Shown: piece by piece, positions 46,422 to 55,104 of the stretch
Layout of the letters: the number at the start of each line of letters is the position of its first letter
How positions within the stretch are numbered: the first letter of the stretch is position 1
Origin: Caulobacter sp.
GTDB lineage: Bacteria; Pseudomonadota; Alphaproteobacteria; Caulobacterales; Caulobacteraceae
NCBI RefSeq assembly: GCF_017744445.1
Contig: NZ_JAGIBH010000001.1
Span: forward strand, 384,178 to 448,177
Length of the DNA stretch: 64,000 nt
Direction: 5' to 3'
The notes under the pieces: model-generated
The model's input: only the letters and a program-made list of their open reading frames with translations
Database searches by the model: none
What the model was told of the DNA's origin: nothing
Position numbers and translations under genes: made by a program

Positions 46422-48686
46422 TCAAGCCTCCAGCAACGCCCGGATCCGACACACCACCCCATCCGGCTGAAAATCAATCGCCGCCGAGCCCGACAGCTCC
46501 GCCGCCAGGCCCCGCTCGATCAGGCGCGAGCCGAAGCCGCGATCCGTCGGCGGCTTGACCAGCGGGCCGCCGCTTTCGGTCCAGGTCAAATCCAGCCGCG
46601 CCGCGCCTGGCTCCGGCGCGAAATCCCAGACCACGCGGATGCGGCCCTCGGGCGTCGACAGCGCCCCGTACTTCATGGCGTTGGTGGCCAGTTCGTGCAG
46701 CGCCATCGACAGCGACAGGGCCGTCTTGGGCGACAGGCGGATCGAAGGACCCGACAGGTCGAACCGCGCCGCGCCGCCGTGCAGGGCCGCCAGCCGCGCG
46801 GTGACGTCGTGCAGCTCGGCGCCTTCCCAGTTCTCGCGGGTCAGGAGGTCGTGGGCCTCGGCCAGGGCGACGATGCGGCTGGAGAAGGCTTCCTGGGCCT
46901 GGGGCAGGGCGCGCTCGCCGGTGAAGCTCTGGGCGGCGATGGCCTGGATGGTGGCGAGGCTGTTCTTGACCCGGTGGTTCAGCTCGTTGACCAGCAGCCG
47001 CAGGTGCAGCTCCGAGCGCTTGCGGTCGGTGATGTTGACCACGGCCCCGACGAAGCGATGGGCCTTGCCGTCGTCGCCGAAGAACACCTTGCCCTTCACG
47101 CCCAGCCAGCGCTCGACATGGTCATCGCGGCCGATGGCGCGGTACTCGACGGCGTAGTCGGGGCGCAGGGCCGGGTTCATCGCCTCCAGCGTGGCCTCGC
47201 GCACGCGGGCCACGTCGCCTGGATGGATCAGCGCATAGGCCGTCTCGACATCGACCGGATCGCCCGGCGACATGCCGAACATCTGGTAGCAGCGGTCCGA
47301 CCAGGTCAGGGTCCCGCTGTCGATGTCCAGGTCCCACGTGCCGACATCGGCGGCGTCGACGGCCTGGCGCAGGGTCTCTTCCTGGCGCAGCGTGCGCTCG
47401 ACCGCCTCGCGGCGCGCGGTGACGTCCGAGACCACGCCGACGAAGCGGATGCACTGGTCGCCGTCGAAGAAGGCCTGGCCGAACGCCTCGACCCAGCGCA
47501 GGGCGCCATCGTCGCCGCGGTGGATGCGGTACTCACGGTTGATCGCCCCTGGACCTGTCGGGTCCATGGCCGCGTCGATGGCGGCGTTCAGCCCTTCCAC
47601 GTCGTCGGGATGCACCAGAGCCGCGAAGGCCTCGGCGGAGGCGGGGACATCGGGCGCGACACCGAAGATCGCGCGCACCCGGGGATCCCAGAAACGCCGG
47701 CCGCTCTTCGGATCATAGTCCCAGCGCCCCAGCCCGGCGGACTCAGCGGCGATGTCGAGGCCGACGCGGGCGGTGGCGAGTTCCTCCTCGACCTGCTTGC
47801 GCTCGGTGATGTCGACGATGACGCCGGTGTTGCGGTGCGGATGGCCCTCGTCGTCCAGATAGGCGCGGCCGCGCGTATAGACCCAGCGGATCGAGCCGTC
47901 GGCCTGGACCAGCCGGTACTCCCCGGAGAAGTCGCCGCCGGCCTGGGCGGCCTTCAAGGCGATGTCGCGGATGCGGTCGGCGTCCTCGGGGTGGACGGCG
48001 GGCGTGTAGCTCTGCGCCGGCAGGCCGGCCTCGGCGAACTCGGGCGAGACGTTGTGCAGTTCGGCGTAGCGGGCGTCGGCATAGACCTTGTTGGCCTTGA
48101 TGTCCCACTCCCAGGCCCCGACCACCCCGGCCACCTCGCGGGCCATGGCGTAGCGCTCCTGGGTGGTGCGCAGGGTCTTTTCGGCGGCGACGGACTGCGA
48201 GATCTCGACGGCGGTGACCAGCACCCCTCCGATGCCGTTGGCGGCCGTGGCGTCGGGCACGGGGCTGTAGCTGGCCCGGAAGTAGCCCAGCTCCTGCTTG
48301 CCGCCGCGCGTGACGCGCAGGGGCAGCTTCTCGAAGGCGTAGCCGGGGCTGGTCCCGGCCAGGATGTCATCGTGCAGGGCGCGGATCGAGGCCTGGAACT
48401 CGGGCGAGGTCTGGTTGAACAGGATGCCCAGCGACTGCGGATGGTTCTGGTGCAGGGCGGGGGCGTAGGCGTCGTTATAGATCAGGACCAGCTCGGGACC
48501 CCAGCGCAGAGCCATGGGAAAGTTGGCGGCCAGGATCATGTCGACGGCCAGACGCAGGGCGGGGGACCAGGCGTCCCGCGCGCCCAAGGGCGTCGTCGAC
48601 CAGTCGAAGGCGATGACGCGAGCAGCCATCTCGCCGCCCGCGATGCGTGTCAGTACAGGCGTGGCGCGTGGTTCACCCTCGCCCAT
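46422..48686 (-). CDS. Multi-PAS HWE-family sensor histidine kinase
   Basis: A 754-residue cytoplasmic kinase without membrane segments. Four PAS-like units occupy roughly residues 20-170, 175-300, 310-430 and 435-560, each ending in a variant of IVDITERK. The kinase is HWE/HisKA_2 type: LLVNELNHRVKNSLATIQAI with the phospho-His, MALHELATNAMKYGALS, and WTESGGPLV (Trp-x-Glu motif). In Caulobacterales such kinases often signal in general stress response; no partner is encoded here. The longer start at 48686 is kept because GGEMAARVIAFDWSTTPLG is conserved in this family; ATG 48629 is an alternative. Confidence 0.9.
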   Translation of the reverse strand: MGEGEPRATPVLTRIAGGEMAARVIAFDWSTTPLGARDAWSPALRLAVDMILAANFPMALRWGPELVLIYNDAYAPALHQNHPQSLGILFNQTSPEFQASIRALHDDILAGTSPGYAFEKLPLRVTRGGKQELGYFRASYSPVPDATAANGIGGVLVTAVEISQSVAAEKTLRTTQERYAMAREVAGVVGAWEWDIKANKVYADARYAELHNVSPEFAEAGLPAQSYTPAVHPEDADRIRDIALKAAQAGGDFSGEYRLVQADGSIRWVYTRGRAYLDDEGHPHRNTGVIVDITERKQVEEELATARVGLDIAAESAGLGRWDYDPKSGRRFWDPRVRAIFGVAPDVPASAEAFAALVHPDDVEGLNAAIDAAMDPTGPGAINREYRIHRGDDGALRWVEAFGQAFFDGDQCIRFVGVVSDVTARREAVERTLRQEETLRQAVDAADVGTWDLDIDSGTLTWSDRCYQMFGMSPGDPVDVETAYALIHPGDVARVREATLEAMNPALRPDYAVEYRAIGRDDHVERWLGVKGKVFFGDDGKAHRFVGAVVNITDRKRSELHLRLLVNELNHRVKNSLATIQAIAAQSFTGERALPQAQEAFSSRIVALAEAHDLLTRENWEGAELHDVTARLAALHGGAARFDLSGPSIRLSPKTALSLSMALHELATNAMKYGALSTPEGRIRVVWDFAPEPGAARLDLTWTESGGPLVKPPTDRGFGSRLIERGLAAELSGSAAIDFQPDGVVCRIRALLEA

Positions 48687-48787
48687 CGCAGTCGGTCCCC
48701 CATCCAGCCACTTGGCTGGCCCGTCGTTTAGGTGACCCTATAGACGAGGCGGACACAAGCTGCGCTGTAACGAAAGGACGCAGACAT

Positions 48788-48818
48788 ACAAACGGGGCAG
48801 CTTTCGCCGCCCCGTTTT
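48788..48818. terminator. Hairpin terminator after rhlE
   Basis: AAACGGGGC (48790-48798) and GCCCCGTTT (48809-48817) form a strong stem; on the plus strand it is followed by TTAC, on the minus strand by GTATGTC. It lies 25 bases beyond the rhlE stop and upstream of the kinase on the same strand. Confidence 0.65.
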
Positions 48819-48841
48819 ACAACCCTTTGTTTTATTTCCGC

Positions 48842-50287
48842 TTAGTCGATGGGCGACCAGCGCTTCTCGGCCGGCGCGGCGTCGCGCTTGGGTCCGCGGA
48901 ACTCGTTCCGGGGACCCCCGGCCTTCTGGCCTTGGCCCTGACCGCGACCCTGGCGTTGCGGACCCTTGCCCTGCGCCTTTTGTCCGCCCTCGGAGCGACC
49001 GCCGCCGCCACCCTGGCCGCCGTTGCGATTGCCGTTGCGGTTACGCTTGCGGCGCAGTTCCGACGGCACGTCGTTGCGCGGGTCGGCCTTGCGCGGATCG
49101 ACGTACTTCTCGGCCGGGACCAGCTTGTCGGCGACGGCCGCGGCGGCCGCCAGCTGCTTGTCGTTGCGACGGTCGAAGGACGGGATCTGCTGGCGGGTGG
49201 CCTTCTGGATGTCCTTCAGCAGGTTACGCTCGTCATCGGCGCAGAAGCTGATGGCGATGCCATCCTTGCCCTTGCGGGCGGTGCGGCCGATCCGGTGGAC
49301 ATAGGCCTCCGGGACGTTGGGCAGCTCGTAGTTGATCACGTGGCTGACGTCGTTGACGTCGATGCCGCGCGCGGCGATGTCGGTCGCCACCAGGGCCCGC
49401 ATCTCGCCGGCCTTGAAGGCGGCGAGAGCGCGTTCGCGCTGGCCCTGGGTCTTGTCGCCGTGGATCGAGGCGGCCTCGACGCCGGCGGCGTTCAGGTACT
49501 TGGCCACCCGGTCGGCGCCGCGCTTGGTGCGGGTGAAGACGATGGTGCGCGAGAAGCTGTTGTCGGCGAACAGCTCGGCCAGCAGCGGACGCTTGCGCTG
49601 GGCCTCGATGAACAGCACGCGCTGGTCGATGCGCTCGACCGTGGTGGCCTGCGGCGCGACCGAGACCTGCACCGGATCCTTCAGCAGCTCGCCGGCCAGC
49701 TTGCCGATCTCGCTGGGCATGGTGGCCGAGAAGAACAGGTTCTGGCGGTTCTTGGTCAGCTGGCTGGCGATCTTGCGGATCGGCACCACAAAGCCCAGGT
49801 CCAGCATCTGGTCGGCTTCGTCGAGGACGAAGATCTCGGTGCCCGAGACCACGGCCGACTTCTCGGCCATGTGGTCCATCAGGCGGCCGGGGGTGGCGAC
49901 CAGCACGTCGATGCCGCCGGCCAGGGCCTTCATCTGCGGGCCGTACTTCACGCCGCCGTAGATCGTGTGGACCGACAGGCCCATGTGGACGGCGTAGGCC
50001 TTGAAGTTCTCGGCAATTTGCGTCGCGAGTTCGCGGGTCGGGGAAAGGACCAGGCAGCGGAAGCCGCGGCGCGGGGCCGGCTTACGGTCTTCGGCCAGGC
50101 GCTGAAGGATCGGCAGGGCGAAGGCGGCGGTCTTGCCGGTGCCGGTCTGGGCGATGCCCAGCAGGTCCTTGCCTTGCAGGACCACCGGGATGGCCTGGGC
50201 CTGGATCGGGGTGGGTTCCTTGTAGCCTTTTTCAGCCAGCGCCTTCAGCAGCGGCTTGGCCAGGCCAAGGTCAGCGAATTGAGTCAC
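48842..50287 (-). CDS. rhlE: DEAD-box RNA helicase, RhlE type
   Basis: A 481-residue ATP-dependent RNA helicase. Motifs in order: Q motif EPTPIQAQAIPV, AQTGTGKTAAF, PTRELATQI, VLDEADQMLDLGF, FSATMP, ARGIDVNDVSHVINYELP and HRIGRTARKGKDG. The tail from about residue 395 is rich in Arg, Asn, Gly and Gln (RKRNRNGNRNGG and KGPQRQGRGQGQGQ), as in RhlE proteins that act in ribosome assembly and cold-dependent RNA decay. Start MTQFADLGLAKPLLKALAEKG is standard. The unusually long 356-base gap upstream could hold a structured leader. Confidence 0.96.
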   Translation of the reverse strand: MTQFADLGLAKPLLKALAEKGYKEPTPIQAQAIPVVLQGKDLLGIAQTGTGKTAAFALPILQRLAEDRKPAPRRGFRCLVLSPTRELATQIAENFKAYAVHMGLSVHTIYGGVKYGPQMKALAGGIDVLVATPGRLMDHMAEKSAVVSGTEIFVLDEADQMLDLGFVVPIRKIASQLTKNRQNLFFSATMPSEIGKLAGELLKDPVQVSVAPQATTVERIDQRVLFIEAQRKRPLLAELFADNSFSRTIVFTRTKRGADRVAKYLNAAGVEAASIHGDKTQGQRERALAAFKAGEMRALVATDIAARGIDVNDVSHVINYELPNVPEAYVHRIGRTARKGKDGIAISFCADDERNLLKDIQKATRQQIPSFDRRNDKQLAAAAAVADKLVPAEKYVDPRKADPRNDVPSELRRKRNRNGNRNGGQGGGGGRSEGGQKAQGKGPQRQGRGQGQGQKAGGPRNEFRGPKRDAAPAEKRWSPID

Positions 50288-50643
50288 GGATGTCTGTCTT
50301 AATCATGCGCCGAATGCAGCCCATGCGTCCTCGCAAGGCTGGCCTGTCGGCTAGTCTGTCGGGGAGCGCCCCGCGTGCACGGGCTCTCTAATGAGAAGCT
50401 CTTCAGGGCGCTCGACAGGCTGGTCCGAAAAGGACCCTCACGCGGCTGGAGCACCGATAGCGCCGATGGGGCGCGAGGCGGATATCGCTTGTTGCAGTGC
50501 AAAAGTCAAGGAAGGTGATCCTCCCCCGCGATGCGGGGGAGGTGGCCCAGAGGGCCGGAGGGGGCTAGCTCGGCTTATGCAGCACTCGCCCCCTCAGTCG
50601 CTCCGCGACAGCTCCCCCGCATCGCGGGGGAGCATCTAGAGGT
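50288..50643. other. 356-base gap upstream of rhlE
   Basis: It contains element B6 at 50517-50636. The remaining 230 bases next to rhlE hold no convincing gene, promoter or terminator, although small frames exist. A long 5' leader for rhlE, as known for some cold-induced helicases, would fit but is not shown. Confidence 0.5.
50517..50636. repeat. Family B inverted-repeat element (B6)
   Basis: GATCCTCCCCCGCGATGCGG and CCGCATCGCGGGGGAGCATC are outer hairpins; GGAGGGGGCTAG and its partner GCCCCCTCAG form the middle. It ends 7 bases from the stop codon of the NTF2-like gene. Confidence 0.88.
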
Positions 50644-51090
50644 TTAAGCCGCCGGTTTCTTCGGCGCCACGTCGAAGATCTTGTGCACGATCTTCCAGCC
50701 CTCGGGCGTCTTCAGCAGCTGCATGTAGTCGGTCAGGACGGCGTTCGGATAATCCAGCACGATCTTGGCGCTGGCGGCCGAGCCGGTGATCGAGATCGAC
50801 TCGATCCAGCGCTTGCGCTGGGCCTCGTCGGCGGCGGGCTTGCCGGTGGCGCCGCCGATATATTCGTCGTCCGAGCGCTGCACCAAGGCGTTGTCGCGGA
50901 TCCACATCAGGCGGGCGTCGTCATGGAAGGCCTGGCGGAATGCCTTGGGATCGCCGGTGGCGTGTCCGGCCAGGTAGTGCTCCAGCGCCGCGCGGACGGC
51001 GGGCTCTTCCGGATTGGAAGCTTGCGCGAAGGCCGGGGCCGAGGCGAGCAGGGCCGCGCCGGCGACCAGCATGGCGAGCGTCTTGTGCAT
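50644..51090 (-). CDS. Exported NTF2-like (lumazine-binding-type) protein
   Basis: A 148-residue protein with a signal peptide MHKTLAMLVAGAALLASAPAFA. The mature part is a SnoaL/NTF2-like cone fold: VRAALEHYLAGHATGDPKAFRQAFHDDARLMWIRD, then SISITGSAASAKIVLDYPNAVLTDYMQLLKTPEGWKIVHKIF. It matches the putative lumazine-binding subgroup. The usual role is ligand binding or unknown; the signal peptide places it in the periplasm. I use ATG 51090; the much longer open frame upstream is antisense to mutT. Confidence 0.88.
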   Translation of the reverse strand: MHKTLAMLVAGAALLASAPAFAQASNPEEPAVRAALEHYLAGHATGDPKAFRQAFHDDARLMWIRDNALVQRSDDEYIGGATGKPAADEAQRKRWIESISITGSAASAKIVLDYPNAVLTDYMQLLKTPEGWKIVHKIFDVAPKKPAA

Positions 51091-51195
51091 GAGGTTCCCT
51101 CCCAGTGACGGCGGGAGGCATACCGACGTTATGTGGCGACCTTGCGGCGACGCTTGGCCCTTGCCAGCCGCGCCGGGCCACGCCACACCCAGCCC

Positions 51196-51600
51196 ATGAC
51201 CAAGCCCATCGTCCTCGTCGCCGCCGCCGCCTTGATCGATGTCGACGGGCGGGTGCTGATCTGCCAGCGGCCGCAGGGCAAGCAGCTGGCCGGCCTGTGG
51301 GAGTTTCCGGGCGGCAAGGTCGAGCCGGGCGAGACGCCCGAGGAATGCCTGATCCGCGAGCTGAACGAGGAGCTGGGCATCACCGTCGCACAGGCCTGCC
51401 TGGCGCCGTTCGTTTTTGCATCCCACAGTTACGAGTCTTTTCACCTCATGATGCCACTGTACCTGCTGCGTCGCTGGGAGGGCCAGGTGACACGCAAGGA
51501 GCATGAGGCGCTGGCATGGGTGAAGCCCGACAAGCTCACGGACTATCCGATGCCGCCCGCGGACGAGCCGCTGGTCGCCTGGCTGCGCGATCTGCTCTGA
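51196..51600 (+). CDS. mutT: 8-oxo-dGTP diphosphatase (Nudix)
   Basis: A 134-residue Nudix hydrolase. The Nudix box is GGKVEPGETPEECLIREL followed by NEELGI, complete. VAAAALIDVDGRVLICQRPQGKQLAGLWEFPGG is the MutT-type beginning. MutT removes oxidised dGTP from the nucleotide pool. Start at ATG 51196; the longer frame upstream is Arg-rich and not conserved-looking. It overlaps the Flp-pilin-like frame, whose sequence begins exactly at its end. Confidence 0.95.
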   Translation: MTKPIVLVAAAALIDVDGRVLICQRPQGKQLAGLWEFPGGKVEPGETPEECLIRELNEELGITVAQACLAPFVFASHSYESFHLMMPLYLLRRWEGQVTRKEHEALAWVKPDKLTDYPMPPADEPLVAWLRDLL

Positions 51601-51752
51601 GCCGTTTCTGGCATGACGATAGCGGCGCGACCGCCGTCGAGGTCGGTCTGCTGGTCGGCCTGATCACCGTCGTCATCGCCGCCGCCGTGACCGCTTCCGG
51701 CGCGGCCATCAAGGGCGCCTTCAATAAGGCGTCGGACGGCTTCGGCAACTAG
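51597..51752 (+). CDS. Flp/Fap-type pilin-like ORF (start uncertain)
   Basis: The frame encodes RFWHDDSGATAVEVGLLVGL, then ITVVIAAAVTASGAAIKGAF and a short tail. The DDSG-ATAxE junction is the prepilin-peptidase site of Flp pilins, with Glu at +5 and the hydrophobic stem after it; the usual EYG is EVG here. A normal start would be expected a few residues before RFWHDD, but the only ATG in frame is 51516, deep inside mutT, giving a 35-residue leader. CTG 51597 overlaps the mutT stop (CTGA). Its own stop overlaps the methyltransferase stop by 4 bases. No other pilus gene is nearby. Confidence 0.6.
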   Translation: MSRFWHDDSGATAVEVGLLVGLITVVIAAAVTASGAAIKGAFNKASDGFGN

Positions 51753-52660
51753 CCGGCCTTATCTCCGGCCGACTCTTCGGTCGTTCCCAAAGCATCCGCC
51801 AGCCGCATCTTGGCCGAGCCCGGCCGCAGCGGCTTCTGCTGACTGTCGTGCGGCGCCCAGCCGGTGACCGAGACGATCTCGAACGTGGCCGGAACCTTGC
51901 CGTCGGCCTCGGCGAAGCGTTCGACGTAGAGCTCCATCGCCCGGAACAGCACCTTCTTGGCCAAGGGCTTCCGCGAGCGGTCGATCAGCACGCTGGTCTC
52001 GCCCATGCGGCGCAGGTCCTGCAGCAGGCTCAGCGGGTGGCTGTAGCGCACCTTCACGCGGTCGACGTCGGCGACGGGCAGGGCGAAACCAGCCCGTTGC
52101 AGCAGGCCCGCCGCGTCGATGGCGTCGGCGAACGGCGAGACGCGCATGGACGCGCCGTCCGACAGCTCGGCCTCGGCGGCCAGCAGGCACTGGCGCAGCT
52201 CGGTCAGGGTGGCCCCGCCGAAGATCGCGCCGACGAACAGGCCGTCGGGCTTCAGCGCACGGCGAATCTGGATCAGGGCGCCGACCAGGTCATTGGTCCA
52301 GTGCAGCGACAGCGTCGAGGTGACGAGATCCAGCGTGCCGTCTCCGAACGGCAGGCGCTCTTCGTCCGCCACAACGCGCAAGCCGTCGCGGCCGCCCAGC
52401 ATTCGCTCAGACAGGTCAGCCTCGATCAGCGTGTCGATGTTGGCGCGGGCGTCGCTCTCGCTCAAGGCCTTGAAAAAATGTCCGTTTCTCGCGCCGAGGT
52501 CGACGGCGACCGGAAAGCGTCGCAGGATCGTCTCCAGCCGCATGACCACGTCCTGGGCCGCCCGGGCCTTCAGGAAGTCGGCGGCCGCGAAGTCGGGCGC
52601 GGCGCGGTCGAGACGGGCGCGATGCAGGGCGCGGTCGAAGAGCAGGGGCGAGGTGGTCAT
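51749..52660 (-). CDS. SAM-dependent methyltransferase (BioC/NDUFAF5-like)
   Basis: A 303-residue class I methyltransferase. The N-terminal LFDRALHRARLDRAA and FLKARAAQDVVMRLETILRRFPVAVDLGARNGHFFKAL give motif I, with later VVADEERLPFGDGTLDLVTSTLSLHWTNDLVGALIQIRRALKPDGLFVGAIFGG. The closest families are NDUFAF5 (complex I assembly) and malonyl-ACP methyltransferase BioC; LHWTNDLVG favours the former, but this is a judgement. Divergent from comF with overlapping starts at 52660; such a neighbour pair is widely seen in Alphaproteobacteria. Confidence 0.9.
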   Translation of the reverse strand: MTTSPLLFDRALHRARLDRAAPDFAAADFLKARAAQDVVMRLETILRRFPVAVDLGARNGHFFKALSESDARANIDTLIEADLSERMLGGRDGLRVVADEERLPFGDGTLDLVTSTLSLHWTNDLVGALIQIRRALKPDGLFVGAIFGGATLTELRQCLLAAEAELSDGASMRVSPFADAIDAAGLLQRAGFALPVADVDRVKVRYSHPLSLLQDLRRMGETSVLIDRSRKPLAKKVLFRAMELYVERFAEADGKVPATFEIVSVTGWAPHDSQQKPLRPGSAKMRLADALGTTEESAGDKAG

Positions 52661-53424
52661 TGCGCGCGGAACATGGCGATTCCGGACCGTTCTGGAAAGG
52701 TGTCGGGAGAAGCGTCCTCGATCTGTTGCTACCGCCGTCCAGCCTGGACGGGGAGGCGGCGCTTAGCGGCGGGCTGTCCGCGCGGGCGTTCTCGAAGGTG
52801 ACCTTTCTGGACGACCCGGTCTGCGACGGCTGCGGCCTGGCTCTGCCCTATGCCGAGATGGCGCTGCAGCGGTGCCTCGCCTGCCAGGCCAAGCCCAGAG
52901 CCTTCCAGCGGTGCCGGGCGGCTTGTGTCTATGACGAGCACTCGCGCGACCTGATCCTTAAGCTGAAGCACGCCGACCAGCCCGAGCTGGCGCGGCTGTT
53001 CGCCCGCTGGCTGTCGCGGGCGGCGGTGGAGCTGCTGGACGATGCCGACGCGGTGGTCCCCGTGCCCGTCCACCGTTCGCGCCTGTTCAGTCGCCGCTAT
53101 AACCAGGCCGCCGAGATCGCCCGGCCTTTGGCCCGGACGGCGGGAGTGGCCTACATGCCCGACGTCCTCGTTCGAAAACGCGACACCGCCAGCCAGGGCG
53201 GCAAGTCCGCCACCGGCCGCCGCCGCAACGTCGCCGCCGCCTTCACCGTCCCCGAATCGAGGCGTGCGCGGATTGATGGCCGCCGGATCGTTCTCATTGA
53301 TGACGTGTTGACCACGGGCGCTACGGCCGAGGGTTGCGCGCGAGCGCTTCTGGCGGCCGGCGCGGCGTCGGTGACGTTATCTGTCGTCGCCCGCGTTACA
53401 GAAATGCAGGCGCGTCCTATATGA
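52660..53424 (+). CDS. comF: ComF family phosphoribosyltransferase-like protein
   Basis: A 254-residue ComF. It starts at TTG 52660, directly against the divergent methyltransferase start. A four-cysteine zinc ribbon lies at about residues 54-78 (DPVCDGCGLALP ... CLACQAK). The PRTase region begins VVPVPVHRSRLFSRRYNQAAEIA and ends with VLIDDVLTTGATAEGCARALL, the PRPP-binding loop. ComF is needed for DNA uptake in competent bacteria but is common in others with unknown role. The next gene, grxC, starts 31 bases later. Confidence 0.93.
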   Translation: MRAEHGDSGPFWKGVGRSVLDLLLPPSSLDGEAALSGGLSARAFSKVTFLDDPVCDGCGLALPYAEMALQRCLACQAKPRAFQRCRAACVYDEHSRDLILKLKHADQPELARLFARWLSRAAVELLDDADAVVPVPVHRSRLFSRRYNQAAEIARPLARTAGVAYMPDVLVRKRDTASQGGKSATGRRRNVAAAFTVPESRRARIDGRRIVLIDDVLTTGATAEGCARALLAAGAASVTLSVVARVTEMQARPI

Positions 53425-53455
53425 GGACGCACAACACCAGGGTATCGACTGCACC

Positions 53456-53710
53456 ATGGCTCACGTCACCATCTACACCCGTCCGTTCTGCGGCTACTGC
53501 GCCCGCGCCCTCGCCCTGCTGGACGAGAAGGGCGCCGACTTCACCGAGGTCGAGGCCGGCATGGATCCCGCGCTCCGTCAGGAGATGATGCAGCGGTCGG
53601 GCCGCACCACCTTCCCGCAGATCTTCGTGGGCGAGCAGCACATCGGCGGCTGCGACGACATGATGGCCCTCGAGCGCGAGGGCAAGCTGGACGCGCTTCT
53701 CGTCGCATGA
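53456..53710 (+). CDS. grxC: Glutaredoxin 3
   Basis: An 84-residue monothiol/dithiol glutaredoxin with active site RPFCGYCARAL (CGYC in place of the common CPYC). The GSH-binding FPQIFVGEQHIGGCDDM follows. It reduces protein disulfides using glutathione in the cytoplasm. It lies between comF and the nitrilase gene, overlapping the latter by 4 bases (ATGA), so the two are coupled. Confidence 0.96.
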   Translation: MAHVTIYTRPFCGYCARALALLDEKGADFTEVEAGMDPALRQEMMQRSGRTTFPQIFVGEQHIGGCDDMMALEREGKLDALLVA

Positions 53711-54528
53711 CCCTGAAAGTCGGCCTGATCCAGACGCGCACGCCCGCCACCCACGCGGCGGCGCTGGAGCATGTCGCGCCGCTGGTGCGCGAGGCGATCG
53801 CCGGCGGGGCCCAGTTCGTGCTGACGCCCGAATGCACCAACGTCCTGCAGAAGGACCGCGCCAAGCTGCTGCCGACCCTGGTGGCGCTGGAGGACGACGT
53901 CGTGGTCAACGGCCTGCGGGAGATCGCGGCGCAGACCGGCACCTGGATCGACATCGGCTCGGCCCTGGTGCTGCGTGAAGACGGCAAGGCGGCCAACCGC
54001 CAGGCGGTGATCGACCCGACCGGCGCGATCGTGGCCACCTACGACAAGCTGCACATGTTCGACGTCGACCTGCCCACCGGTGAGACGGCGCGGGAGTCGG
54101 CGACCTATACGCCGGGCGAGAAGGCGCAGGTGGTCGACACGCCGCTGGCCAAGTTCGGCCTGACCATCTGCTACGACATGCGCTTTCCGGCCCTGCACCG
54201 GGCGCTGGCGCTGGCCGGCGCGACGGTGATCACGGCCCCGGCCGCCTTCACCCGTCCGACGGGCGAGGCGCACTGGGATGTGCTGCTGCGCGCCCGCGCC
54301 ATCGAGACCGGCTCGTTCGTGATCGCCGCCGCGCAAGGCGGCTTCCACGAGGACGGTCGCGGCACCTGGGGGCGCTCGATCGCCATCGGCCCGTGGGGCG
54401 AGGTCATCGGCAAGCTTGACCACGACGAGCCCGGCGTGCTGCTGGCCGATCTCGACCTGCCCGCCGCCGACAAGGCGCGGGCGGCGATCCCGGTCCTCAA
54501 GAACGCCCGGCCTTTCGTCGGGCCCTGA
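53707..54528 (+). CDS. Nitrilase-superfamily carbon-nitrogen hydrolase (Nit1-like)
   Basis: A 273-residue amidase. The catalytic triad is visible: Glu in FVLTPECTN, Lys in YDKLHMFDVDLPTGE, Cys in LTICYDMRFPALHRAL. These together with ATVITAPAAFTRPTGEAHW are characteristic of the Nit/deaminated-glutathione amidase branch, which removes a side product of glutathione. Being coupled to grxC fits a glutathione-related job. Followed by DUF1178 after 19 bases. Confidence 0.93.
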   Translation: MTLKVGLIQTRTPATHAAALEHVAPLVREAIAGGAQFVLTPECTNVLQKDRAKLLPTLVALEDDVVVNGLREIAAQTGTWIDIGSALVLREDGKAANRQAVIDPTGAIVATYDKLHMFDVDLPTGETARESATYTPGEKAQVVDTPLAKFGLTICYDMRFPALHRALALAGATVITAPAAFTRPTGEAHWDVLLRARAIETGSFVIAAAQGGFHEDGRGTWGRSIAIGPWGEVIGKLDHDEPGVLLADLDLPAADKARAAIPVLKNARPFVGP

Positions 54529-54547
54529 AAGTCCTCATCCTCGTCCC

Positions 54548-54982
54548 ATGATCAAGTACGCGCTTCAGTGCGATCACGCCCATGAGTTCGAGGGCTGGTT
54601 CGGCTCGTCGACGGATTATGACGACCAGGCCGCGCGGGGGCTGGTCGAGTGCCCGGTGTGCGGCTCGCACGGGGTGTCCAAGCAGATCATGGCCCCGGCC
54701 GTGGCGGGCACCAAGGCCCAGCGCGCGGCCCCCGAGGTCGACCCCAAGATGCGCGAGATGATGATGACGGCCATGGGCGAGGTCCGCCGGCACGTCGAGG
54801 ACAATTTCGACTATGTCGGCGACGCCTTCGCCAAGGAGGCCCGCGCCATCCACGAAGGCAAGTCCGAGGACCGCGGCATCTACGGCGAAGCCTCGCCGAC
54901 CGAGGTCAAGGCGCTGGTCGAGGACGGCGTGAAGGTCGCGGCCCTGCCGCCGGCGGCGCCGAAGAAGACGGACGTGAATTAG
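54548..54982 (+). CDS. DUF1178 family protein
   Basis: A 144-residue protein with ALQCDHAHEFEGWFGSSTDYDDQAARGLVECPVCGSHGVSKQIMAP: a Cys-x and Cys-x-x-Cys set that may bind zinc at the N-terminus, then a helical charged middle (REMMMTAMGEVRRHVEDNFDYVGDAF) and a short tail. DUF1178 has no agreed function. It ends the grxC-nit-DUF1178 unit, and a hairpin with T run follows. Confidence 0.9.
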   Translation: MIKYALQCDHAHEFEGWFGSSTDYDDQAARGLVECPVCGSHGVSKQIMAPAVAGTKAQRAAPEVDPKMREMMMTAMGEVRRHVEDNFDYVGDAFAKEARAIHEGKSEDRGIYGEASPTEVKALVEDGVKVAALPPAAPKKTDVN

Positions 54983-55001
54983 GCGGGCTGTGTCTACTTC
55001 G

Positions 55002-55026
55002 CCCTCTCTCATAGAGAGAGGGTTTT
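55002..55026 (+). terminator. Terminator built from a family B half element
   Basis: CCCTCTCTCATAGAGAGAGGG followed by TTTT forms an ideal intrinsic terminator 20 bases after the DUF1178 stop. Its sequence is nearly that of the B2 end hairpins, so a repeat half has probably been taken over as terminator. Confidence 0.75.
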
Positions 55027-55042
55027 CAGAGGCTGTGACACG

Positions 55043-55077
55043 CAAAAGGCGGCGGACCCTTAAGATCCGCCGCCCTT
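55043..55077 (-). terminator. Intrinsic terminator of the small glycine-zipper gene
   Basis: AGGCGGCGGA (55048-55057) pairs with TCCGCCGCC (55066-55074); on the minus strand it is followed by TTTTGCG. It lies 28 bases beyond the stop at 55105. Confidence 0.8.
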
Positions 55078-55104
55078 ATGGCTTTCCGAAGAACCGCTAC
55101 GCGT

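Noticed and set aside
45996..48731. A 911-codon open frame antisense to the HWE kinase
   Set aside because: High GC leaves few stops in the opposite strand; the encoded protein has no domain, and the sense strand has complete PAS and kinase motifs.
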